The notes beneath the pieces were generated by a model, which worked only from the letters and a program-made list of their open reading frames with translations, ran no database searches and had not been told where the DNA came from. DNA of 64,000 nucleotides, from positions 23,121,626 to 23,185,625 of the forward strand of contig CM063110.1 of assembly GCA_031841125.1 (NCBI GenBank), in the 5' to 3' direction. Shown in pieces: positions 1-12,300 of this stretch. Both the position numbers and the translations under genes were made by a program. Origin of the DNA: Acanthococcus lagerstroemiae. Its lineage: Eukaryota > Arthropoda > Insecta > Hemiptera > Eriococcidae. Positions within the stretch are counted from its first letter, which is position 1; each line of letters starts with the position of its first letter.

Positions 1-18
1 GAAGCTCGCGTGTTTTAC

Positions 19-306
19 CATTTAACAGCGGGCAGGGGATCGCCATCAACCATCACGCTGAATGAGACATAATCCCCCTCTACGGTTTCTACTTCTTTGG
101 TAAGAGCGCCAACAAATTGAGGCGGACTTTCCATCGATAAGTGGCACACATCTGATACTTGGCTGTATTCGTTCGACGCCACCACTGAGTAGGTGCCGGC
201 ATCGTCCATAACCGCGTTCTCGATAACCAAAGTGTAACTGTCAGAAGCTTCATCGGTAACGTATTTGATGCGATTTGATTTCTTGATCATCATTCCATCT
301 TTGTAC
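19..306 (-). CDS. Unc-89: Unc-89 exon 18: end of Ig domain E and start of Ig domain F
   Basis: Residues 870-964. It holds the second half of Ig E (YKDG after the core Trp, then the [13 protein letters not shown]-strand signature) and the first half of Ig F up to GDPLPAVK, where the core Trp codon is split (phase 2). The donor is GTAAAA just left of base 19; the gene continues off the left edge. Confidence 0.92.
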
Positions 307-3300
307 CTAAAAGAATAGTTGTTTAGATAGAGATTTATCTATCAAAAATCACTCAAGTGATTCATCCTTTGATCCTGGTCATTTTACCATGCAACGATAG
401 GTTTTGGAGACGCTTCCACTTGTATTGTTAACTTCAGTTCTCGTCCAGTTAAGCCGGTAAAGTCTTCCAGATGTTTGGTAATCTTAGGCGGAGCTAGAAA
501 AAGGTGCATACTAGTATACTCAGTTTTGATTTTACACACAAAACACAATTGAAAATTTTTATAGACCTATACCTTTAACTTGTAATGTCACGAACTGCGA
601 GTCTGTGCCCACCTCGTTCTTGGCAATTATATTGTACTCGCCAGAATCTTCCAAGTTCAAATTCTTAATTACCAATGATGCAGTCTCAGTTTCTTCTTCA
701 TAAATGATCTTATGACGACCGGATGAGAGAATTTCTTCGCCATCCTTAAACCTGTAAATGTGAGAACATCTGATGTAATAGTGCTAGTGGTAAAAGTTAC
801 GCCACTCAGAGGGTTGAAGATGCTCGTTTACCATCTAGCAGTGGGTAGAGGATCTCCCGTTGCTTTTACTTCAATAACACCAGTGCTGCCAACATTGCCT
901 TCGAAAGTTTTGGTAATCGATTCGATTCTCGCTTTTTTGGGCAACTTTTGTATCTCCTTTATCGTACCTAAAGATAGATGCACATTACAAAAATGTAGTC
1001 GGGAGATTTGGTATAGTTCAACGTGATGGTAGAAAGTTGTGTAACCAGAAGGTTGAGAAAAATGCAACCCCCCCCCCCCGAGACACACACACACTTAAAT
1101 TTCCCAGATTTCTTCTTTTAGTAAAATACGCGCAGACTGATACATTCTTATGTTACTTCATATTGACAAGGAAGTTCCCAGAAATGAAAGGCACCCCCCC
1201 CCCTCTGCCGACCAAAAAAACTAGCCATCGCATCAATGGAATGGTTTTGTTTTGGTCGTCAGTCAGGTGTCGTATCCGTTGACGAATGTTGATGGTAGCG
1301 ATGGCGGTTTCTGACGCGCGACTTTCCTGGGTAGAATTAGTCAGGGTAGTTTGCCATTACTTTCCCCACGGTTTTGTTGCGTTAATGTTTTCGTTCTCTG
1401 CGCCGGAAAGTGTGCAGCCGCAGTTCACTTACTAGAGCCACATGTTTGCACGACGTTGAGTAAGCTATCCACAACGTGTACACGACAGTCTCAGTCTTTC
1501 AGATCTGGTGGTAACACGCCCTGTGATTTTAATGCCTACTGGCGGGGTTACAGGACGCATTATCTTTCCACTTTGATTGATACTGTATTTGCTGTGTTCA
1601 CTAGGATGATAGTGGGGATATTCGTGCCTTTAGTGTATTGAAGGATATTGACAAGTGTCAGGGACAGAGCAGAATCAAATAGGCCACGGAAAATCAGATT
1701 TTTCCATAGCTGATTTTAAGCGAGGATTTCGGAGATAATCCACCTTTACCATCAAACATAAAAAACTTTCGTCGACATTTTCCGAAAAATTGAGAAAGTT
1801 TTTCTCTTTGCTCGCAAATAAGTGATTTTTATCGCGTTTAAGGGTCAACGCCAGGAAAATCACCCACCTCGTTGAAGAATTCTGGTATCGGGTATGGAAT
1901 TCATTAGGGTATTTTCGTAATAATCGCCGGCTACCCCTTTTCATAGGAACTTTTTTTTTTTTGAAAGTAAGAAACAATTTATAATGAGTGAAAGAGCACG
2001 AAAAGAATTAAAACATTCTACAATTTTCCATTTTTTTTTTTTTTTTGGTTTACGAGGAGTAATGATGATAGGCAGAAGCTTATTGACTTAGTACGAATGT
2101 TCAATATTTTGCCGAAATTTCTGTTTTTTAATTCCATAGTTTTGTCCCTTGGGGATTATGGAAAGTCGAACCTCCCCACAGAAATGTAATTCGTTAATTT
2201 CATCCAATGGAGCTGAAATTTTCAGGAATATACCTTCCTATCAAGTGGGACCCGAATGACTCTGACACCACTACCCCACTACTCAATACGTTGACTTCAA
2301 AAATCCAAAAACTAAGTTTTCCTGGGCTATAACATAAATAAGATCATGAAAAGGAAAGAAACAATTTATAAATTTTACAAAAAAATAAAATAAAAAAAAA
2401 GACCATCGTAGTTAAAATTAAAAGTTCCAGAATTATGTAACACTACCTCGGAAAGTTTTTCGGACTTGCTTAAGATTATTATTTCACTGTGCAGAGACCC
2501 TTCTAGACCTTTAAAAGACTTTCTTAAACTTGTTTAAAAATTTTTAAGACCTCTTTATACCTATTTTGGACTCTCCCAGGTTCTTATCGGCACTAGCACA
2601 TGGTTAAGTAAGTCATATACAAGTTCAGAAAAGCCCTAAAATGTCTCAAGAGTATTATACCTGCCTGGATGAGAGTGTGGACGTATGTTAAACAAAGCTG
2701 GAAGACTATCAGAAGTCTAATAAATCATAAAATAGTTCCAAAAAGTTCCAATCGTGTCTGAAAGAGTCCTAGTGAAGTCTTGAAGAATCTAGAAAAACTT
2801 AAAGGAATCTTAGAAAATTCTTAAGAGTCTCAAAGAGTCTTGAATCCACGGATGATTTTCAAATGGTCTTAAATAAGAATGAAACAAGAGTCAAAAAGTT
2901 TTGGCTGTATCCTGGATACTCCTAAGAAGTCATAGTCAAACCTGGAATAGTCTTGAAACGAATCCGGAACAGCCTTAGAGATCAACTGAAACATGTCCGA
3001 GAAAATCTTAAAAAGTGTGGAACATGTTAAGAAAGTTTTAAGAGTTTCCAAATGTACTGGAAGTGAAACTTGTAATAAGTTGTTGTACGTTCTTTATAGT
3101 ACTTAGGTACCAACACATTAATTTCTGGGATCATCAGTACAGTTTGATTTGTCAAGCCATAATTGTGCCGGGCTGAACTCTGTCCATATCTCTTGAAACA
3201 GTAAATCTCAACAAGAATTTCACATCGCTTTTCCACTCATTCATTGTCAACTTTTAGAATAAACAAGCAAACCTTGGACAGTCAGTTCTGCACTGCAGGA

Positions 3301-6300
3301 AATCTTTCCGTGCGTTGTTGACGCCACACATGTGTACAAACCAGCATCTTCTGGTTTTACATTTTGGAACACCAGTGCTATCGAATCTTCTTCATCCTGG
3401 AAAAATGATGTTAGCAATTAGCTGAGAAAACAAATACTAAATGAAAAACTGAAATAATCTAACCATGTATGACTCCAAGAATACAGTATGTATTACGTGG
3501 TTGCATTAGGATCATAAGAAAGTCCTTTCAATATAATCTTAGCAGGATTCTGAGCACCTTGATGAATATGACACCCAAATAGGCAACAACTGACAAAACC
3601 GGTGGTCAAAAGTACCAGTTGAGCGGCAGAGCCAAAGACGAATTTTCAATCCAAAGCTGAGAAGTTAGCAGTCAAGTTGAATATTCATGAAAAGTCTGGG
3701 AGAAAACTATCAACCAGATCAGGAGGTAATCCTAGCGATTTAAGAGAACGTGAAGTCAACCTATCACCTACCCATCCTTCTAGATACTATATTTTATTAT
3801 AGCTCTTACCATGGCTTCCTAATGAATATCTCTATATGGTGTATTCTCTACAATATCCAAAATAGGACTACATCTCATAGCTTACCGACTTAATTCAACT
3901 GCACCCCCGAATAAAGTAATCTTGTCTCCTAAAGTGAAGGGCTTGTTAATGTGGCCAGGACACCTGTAGTTGAGAGAGCTATCACAAGTATCAATCTGAC
4001 TCGAAAAAAATTCTTATTTTATCTCTAATATATATGCTAGCGGCCAATTGTGAAATTCAGACATTTTATGCAGTTACTAGGCATGTAATAAAGGGCCAAG
4101 TTATTTTACACAAATTGTAGAAACATTCATATCGGCCTAAGAAATATTTTAAATGACTAGGTGTTATATAAAATGACGAACAGGTGTCCGGCGAACTGTA
4201 TAGTTACAAAATTTCAGTAAAATGGACAATTTTTTAAAATTAAGGTAGAAACATAAATCGAAATAAGGTTCACGAGTCAGAAAAGTAAGTGAGTATTAAA
4301 ATAATAAAATGGACAATTTGAGCCGTTGTAAGCCAGATACAAGAAAATTGCTAATAACCTTTCTTAGGGGAAATTTAATGTACAATTTATTGCAAATATA
4401 AACACAGTAGCTTAAGAGGGCAAGTTTCACTAAATTTTCTGACATAATTTGTACTAAAATTGATTTTATGAACACCCTGTTGAAATGATTCCGACCATTT
4501 ATTTACTGTGGTTACCACAACTGCCCTCTACTATTACTTACTGGTACGATTTTTCTGTCTATTTCCAGTTGTGAGAAGAAAAAAATATATAAAGATAGAA
4601 AACTTTTCAAATTTGACTATAACTTAGCCCCTTCAAAAGTAAGAGTATGCAAATATATCTAAATATTGTCAGGTAGGTTGCCTACTTATCAGGTGGAAGG
4701 GAGGTCATTGTGAGAGACACCTTGTATTGCCGAAGTGGGACACAAAGGCATTTCATTGAATGACGGATTTTACAATTGGCCGCTGACAATATAAAAATGT
4801 TTGTTTGTGTATGTGTTTGTTCAAGGTTGGCGGATGAACCGTAACAGCAGGGGGTCCCTACTTTCTGAGTGTATTCGTATGAACTACGAATAGGTTTTAG
4901 GCTATAAAATATGTCGGTACCTTTATGAGAAAGGGGCCGCAAAATTTTTCCCCTTAGAATCTCCTAATTTTTTTCCGACTTGGACGTTTTGGAAGTTTTT
5001 ACATTGAACTTCTTCAGAGTATGTTGAAATTTGGTAGCTGTAGCTGTCTCCCTTCAGAAATCATCAAGGGACAGAAATCTCTAATCTCTAATATATAAAA
5101 AAGTGCTTGTCTCTGCCCCTTTCGGCGGATCCAGGGGCGTTAGAAATATGGTATCCACTCCTCTTGGCCATCACCGATTCTAAATTCAAAATTACACGCA
5201 ACTCTGCTCATGGTCCCCCTTTCTTCCTGCCCTATGGGAATACTGACGGCGCTCATGGGGGGAGGGGCTGGCTTGGCGCAGTGGTGGGTCTGGGAAGGCT
5301 GCTAGTACCTTATAAATAACTTTGAATCGCTCCTCTGGAGTAAATGGTTTTCCATTTTTCAACCACGAGAATCTAGGTGGACCACCAACAAAGTCGTCTT
5401 CTAAGCCAGCAAATATATCTTTCTCATCTGCAATTCACATAAAAATTAATACCTATAGTCATGCTCAAAGCTTATTCCAACGTCATACAGCGCTAGCGCT
5501 ATTGTTTCAATATACTATGAGCAATTTTAAAACAACTTCTGGATTTATGAATCGTTCAGATAAGAATCCATCTCTCTCTCTCTCTCTCTCTCTCTGTGAG
5601 CTAGAGTACGAACAACGTTCATACTTACTGACGACGTTTACGATGCAAGAACACGACTCATCAGAATATTTATTACTGGCTACGCATCTGTATTCTCCAG
5701 CATCTTCAGGTCTCACCTCGGTGATAACCATTTCATAGAATCCCGGATGATCTTTATCCCGTACTATCTCGATGTGTTCGTCATCTTCGGTTATCTCACG
5801 GTCACCTTTGTAACTAGAGTTCGCAATACAAAACATATTCATGTTGAACTGTAATAATTCAACCTATTAACTAACTCTTTTAACGCATATCAAGATAAAA
5901 ATTGCTTACAATTTAACTTCAGGTAACGGATTTCCATTAACTTTGACCAGAAATCTGGCATGCGTACTCTCCAATAATTCAGCATCTTTGAGCTGTACAG
6001 AGAACACAGGACTGGTGGCTTTTGCGCGCGCTTTTTTCTCTTCATCGCTGACTGCAATTTTTAAATTATTGTCTGTTAATTTACGGTACAGTACGCGGAG
6101 ATACGTGCATTATTTACACATTTTTTTTAAAGAGCAATGTCTCTGACGATCAAAGCGTTTGCTCGACAGTATATAGAGGCTTGAGTTATCGCGTTTGGTC
6201 CAAAACAAGATCGTCGACTCTACGTAGTCATTTGTGGTCAGTTTTCATCAATTCCAAATTACCCGAAACTGAATCAATACGAGTAATCACACGGTTGATG

Positions 6301-9300
6301 TTAGACTCACTTTTCTCAACTATTAAATGCGCAGTACTGAAGGAAACTCCACAGCCATTCTCAGCGCGAGCGGTGTACGTTCCTGAGTCAGTTTCGCTCA
6401 CATTCTTGATTTCTAATCGATAAACATTTTCTTCTTTGCTCATTAGTATTCGGTCGGCTAAGCGATCCGAAAGTGGCCGGTTGTCCTTTAGCCATGTTAC
6501 ATTATCCGCTCCTTCCACTTCGCATTCGAAAACTGCATCTTCACCGGCTAGAAAAGTTCAATTTTCTGTATTAGATTAACTTTCATAGAACTGATCTCTG
6601 TGCTTGCGCATAGTTATCATATACAGAATTTCATAAACAGGAAGATAGGATTCTCTAATTACAAAAGCTCGCTGAAAATGCAATTTATTCTTGCTGTATG
6701 TACCTATGCAAACTAGAAACAAATATACTGATGTGCTTGAGGGAAATAGGGTTTTCTAAAATTAAGTGCACGTGTGCTTTCGCCAACGATAGATGGGAAT
6801 AATGTAGGTATGCACATCCGCCATGAATAATTGTATTTTTGCCAGATTTTCCTTTTGAATTTTTTCTCTGTTACACGTAAGAACCCACCCGATTCGGAAA
6901 TATATGCATTATGCAATGAGATGCGTGTCACATCAGGAACAGTTACAAGAATGATTGTAGTTTGTATCGTCCAACTGTGAACTGTATAGGTACAAAATGT
7001 TTGACATTATGTCAACAAAACTGAGAAGAAACACTTTTTTGGTCAAATAGATCCGATGTGTGAAACAGAAAACTACTTATAACACTCATAGGGTGGTCCT
7101 TATTTTGGAGGATTCCGAATTGAGTCCCAAAACGGTGTTTTTTGCCGGATTGAGTCCCGGGCTCGCGGGGTTACCTGACATGAAGTTCCGGATTGAGTCC
7201 AGGGGGTTAGCTCACCGGCCTGAAATAAATTTCTAGATTGAGTCCCGGGTTAGTGCGCCCCGTATTCGGTTCCGTCGTACATTGCATTAGGCAACATATT
7301 CCGCTGTAAATGACCTTTTCATGGAGCATAAAACGAAATTACAACAAAACTACACGCACAGCAAGTTGGCTCATATCAGTATCGTACTTACCATGTCAAG
7401 TGCACGTTGTCGCTTGTCACGAATCATTTTTCGAAGATAAATAATCAACAGTTAAGCATGTTGAGCTGCTGCCTACGTTCTATTTTTTACATTTTTTTTT
7501 TTTTTTTTTTAGAAGAATTTAGAAAGAATGTATGAATTTTTGGGAGAAACCAAATTAAATAAGTTCAATTCAGAACTTTTTTATGATTGACTTTAATTCA
7601 CGACTTTCCCAAGACTTTCATGGTTAGCAAACACTCTGATATTTCAGAGTCGCATTTGAGGAGTTATCTTCAAAAAGGCCCCTGAGGAATAGGAATCCCA
7701 CTTGTCGGGCCTTTTTGACAGATAACTCCTTATTTATAGCTTTTTTCCTGAATGCCGACACGGGAGATCGATTCGCTAGCAAGGGACTTAATCCGGAAAT
7801 TTATTTCAGGCAGGCGCGCTAACCCGGGACTCAATCCGGTCATATATTTGTATTTCAGGGAGGCGCACAACTCTGGAACTCAATAAGGGTACTGATAACA
7901 AATAAGAGCGCGGCTAGGATTCAATCCGGTAACGCCCCTTATTTTGCCGATTTTTATCATTTTTTTCGTCTGCCCTTCCATTAATTCCCCTACCTTTAAA
8001 ATTACTGTGTATAAATTTGAGCTCAATTGGATTATATCAACCCGTGCCTAACTGCCCCCCCCCCTATCTTATGAAAAAGTACACCGAATTTGACATTTTT
8101 ACTTCAAATTTCTTCGTCTCTGTCTCTATTAAATCTAAAAACACATGCGTATTTAATCTACAATTTCGTCAAAAAGTTTAAGCCACCCAGGGGCAAACTA
8201 TAGGGGGTGTGGTGGACCCCCCCCCCCCCTCCATGATTTGTTAGTCGGCAAATTTTGAAACTGTTCATTTAAATTTTTCCGTTTTTATGAATGTTTGTGT
8301 TTACTTTTTTTTTTTTTCGATTGAAAAAGATTTCGATTAAGAATGGGCAAATTTTTAATTTTTTTAACATTTTCCCTGCGAATTTTTAGTTTTCAAAAAA
8401 TATTTGTCGGCAAATTTTTCTTCTCCACCTCCCCATACTGAAAGTCAAATTTCGTTTTTGAAAATGGAGTACCCTGGACTCCTGTCAGAGACTAGTCAGT
8501 CAAAAGCCGAAGGTTTCAAGCTGAGTATCGAACTTTATCTGAAAGGTTGAAACAAGGCTGAAATGTGGAAGATATTTCGAAAATCTGAAAGTCAGTAGCA
8601 AACGTTGAATTTCGAATTCCAATGACTATACTGTTTTTACTAGATTCTCTGTTTGACCTAGAGCCTGGAATTTGAGAAAATTGATAATTTTATTAAAATC
8701 TAAAAGTTGAAAGCAAAAGACTTATTTTCCAATGTCACAAGCCGAATCCGATGGGAAATGTTCTATTGTTTAATTTACCGGCTTTGGTCCTGATGAATAT
8801 GGGAGGGAAATTTAGTCTGAAACAAAAGTAAAAACTCCATGTGTTTTTCCCATAAGAACGAAAGGGAGCTTGTGGCACGGATTCCCCTAATCCGATCAAC
8901 CTGTAACTTTGTATTTTTCTTCTTTTTTTTGTTGATTATATTGCAACAGATTTAGTAGACGAATCAGAGGAAATTCAAAAAGAAAGATTACCAAAAGTAA
9001 ATAACGACCACCTTAATATGTAAAGGTTTTCCTAATATCTTTCCAACTTACCCTCCCAGACTAGGGTATGCTCATGTGCGCAAATGTGAGTGCTCGCTCG
9101 GGGGATACGGTTCCAATCTGCATTTGCAGGGACGGAACTATGGGAGAGGGAGAGGTGAAACACCCCCAATAATTTGACAGTTGGCAAATTTTGAAACTGT
9201 TCATCTGAATTTTTCATTTTTTGAGAACGTTTATTTGTTTATTAATTTATTTATATTTTTCAATTGAAGAATATTTTGATTGAAATACCGGCAAATTTTC

Positions 9301-12300
9301 AAATTAAAAAAAAATTTTGTCAGTGAATTTTTAGTTTACAAAAATATTTGTCGGCAAATTTTTCTTCTTCCCCCCCCCCCCACAACTGAAAATCAAGTTT
9401 CGTCTCTGAAGTCACCCCTCATTTTTTCGAAAAATTTGACCTCTTGTAAGAACTATGAATCGAGTGGAGTTTTTTTTTCTGATTTTATATGTATTTAATT
9501 TTAATTTTATCCGAGAACTAGAATGTTTATTGTACGCTAAAATCGTAAACTATGGTAGCTTCGGATTTGAGAAGGAACTCTGGACATTGCCAGAACTGGA
9601 GTACGTAAGTTAGATAGATACATTATTTCTTCGTTAAATAGGGTGTCACATAAAAGCTGAGACATATAGCTACACTGTTATTTTATGAAAACCGATATTC
9701 CAGTTCTAATGTATAAGACTGGCAATGTTCGGGGTTCCCCACAAATTCAAAACTACCCCAGTTTACGGTGTTAACGAAGTTTAGCTGCACATTATGTTAT
9801 TTTCGTTAAAGTGTGCCATTTTTGGAAATTTTTCTCCCTTCTGGAGCTGACTGCTCCTTCAGAAAATGTTTGTAATTTTTCTAAAGTGCAACATTGGGAA
9901 TTTTAGAGTATCAGCTTTCCGCTACTGTCTATTTTGAGCACTTTCCGTTACGCATGAAGCGTACAGGATCAGATTTAGATCGAAAAACAGTAATTTCTAT
10001 TTATTTTTGAATCAATTTCTCTAGTTTTTGTCTTCACCCGTGAAGTCGATCACGAGCATCAAGTAAATGAAAAGATACGTTTTTACGCGACTGTTCCAAC
10101 GGTGTATTTGATTTCACCCTCTCCCCTCCCCCCGCCATTCTAGCTCATATGATATTTTTTAAGAATAAAACACCGGACCATAATGAGTGCCCTTTCTTAG
10201 AGTAGTCCGAGAAAGGGGCCAAGAAAATTTGTAACCGACTTTTCTTCAACACAGTCGATTTATAGGTCTTCAAAGTTGCTGAATTATTTTTTGGATTCAA
10301 CCTCCCGGGGTGGTACTCGACGAGGAATTGGGGCAATATCTTGGCTATTTTAAACATGGTACTTGATTTATAGTTGGTGTCCGAATTCGATTTTGACCTC
10401 ACTTAACGGGTCCCATCATCCGTGATGAAACCCGAGAGAAGCAAGGATCAAATTTTGGCTATTTTGTCGACATAATACCTGATATAACCGGGTGCTATAT
10501 CAGGTGGCTGGATGTACAAAATAGCAACATAATATCAAAATCAAATCCAGTGACCTTGAAAACCTATAAATCAATTATCATACTGGTCAAAATTCGACCC
10601 CGGCCAACGAGGCTCGAACTCAAAAGCAGTGTCAGATTCGAGTTGAGCGACCTTGGAAATCTCTAAATCGAATATCATGTTGCAAAAATTGGTTACCAAT
10701 TTCTTGGCTCTTTTCAAGACCACATTAGGAGGGACTATAAGCAATCGTAACTATAATTTTATTCTTAAGAACATAACATAAGCTGAACAAATAGACTATG
10801 TTCGTCTTCTTAGCTTGGATAGGCACCAAGATAGAAAATTCTGAAATTAAAATGTCAAACCCAGCGTGTTTTCCCACAAGAAGGGAAAGAGGCGATTAGG
10901 CACGGCTTAATGTTATACCCAATAGAGCTTCACGTAGTTAATTAGGCGGGGTAGCCTGGGTACTCGGGATAATTTACCATTGCTTTCCCCGCAGTTTGCT
11001 GTGTTCGAGTGTTTCCTTCTTTAAGCCGAAATCTGAATCGTTACTAGCCACGAGTTATACAAACGACCTATGAGGCACACACAGCACAATACCAATCTTT
11101 CAAATACCGTTATTAACCTTAGTGTCCATGTTGGAGCGTGAGTGAACTTCGTAATATTCTGTTTTTTAGGATGTGCCAATGTACTTTTTTTTCTGTTGTC
11201 CATAGCACTTTCGGCTGTTACGCCGTCTTCAGGAAACTCCACTGAAGATGGCGTAACAGCCGAAAGCACTATGGACAACAGAAACAAAAAGGGAATTGGC
11301 ACACCCTAAAAACAGAACGTTATTAACCTGTTCTGCGGGTATAATGCCATGTTCCTAAGAACTGACGGAGGACTGCACAAGCTATCTACAGAAGAACTTC
11401 GCTAACTGCAATCGCCAGGGGCACAATTTTTGTTGCACTTAAGTTTTCCATTTAACAGAGTTGCCTATAATGAAAGTGAAAATGAGGTATGGTTGGCCGA
11501 GTGGATAGCGCGTTGGTCTCGGAATCCGGAGGTCCCAGATTCGAGCCCACGTAGCAACTCGCCAGATTTTGAGCTAGGCCGGTTACTCGACCTAAAGGAA
11601 AGAGGGCTAAAATAGCCCTAACAGCCTACCCGACGTCTCTGAAGTATTGCTCGAAAGGGCGGATTCCAGGGCTCGGGCTGAGAGCAAATCAGAAAAAGAA
11701 AAAAATATGAGGGTCAAAATAAAATCCTCGCACTTATGGAGGTGTTTTATTTTTTTTTAACGATTACCTCTAACGTCTTAACTTCTCAGTTACTGACAGA
11801 CTTTTCAGTTTTCTTTTTAAACCCTAATTCTCAGACATTTTAAAAGGGCCAATAAACGGTGTACGGTAAATGCAAAATCCGGAAACACTTGGTGTTTTGC
11901 ACTTACAGAGGCACACGACAAACCTGTTCACAGACATAGGATTTCACTTGTACAGGTAAACATGTAAAAACTTGCACTTTCAAGTGTGAGAAACCTGCTA
12001 CGATTTCACTTGAAGATGAAAAACGAGTGCAGTGACCCTCTCCTCTTAAATATATATTATTTGTATAAATCGTCCTGCCTGGCTAGTTTCTCTATAGCAC
12101 GGTGCGAGCGTCTAACAAACTTCTTTTGTCGGCTGCATATCTGCACTTCCTGTACGTGATATTTTCAAAACCACGTCCTTCTTCTTTTTCTTCTTATTTT
12201 TATGACTCAGTCCCGTTTTTCTCCCTCGATCGGCCAGGCAACCCTTCAGTTTGATTGAGTTACTGTTTGTGTTTAGCACTCCCGAAGATCTGTTTTTACT

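Noticed and set aside
1351..1641. 96-codon plus-strand ORF with several Cys
   Set aside because: It lies in a dispersed repeat (also at 10940-11400) where the frame is not conserved.
5322..5738. 138-codon plus-strand ORF
   Set aside because: Antisense shadow of Unc-89 exons 12 and 13 through a (TC)n tract.
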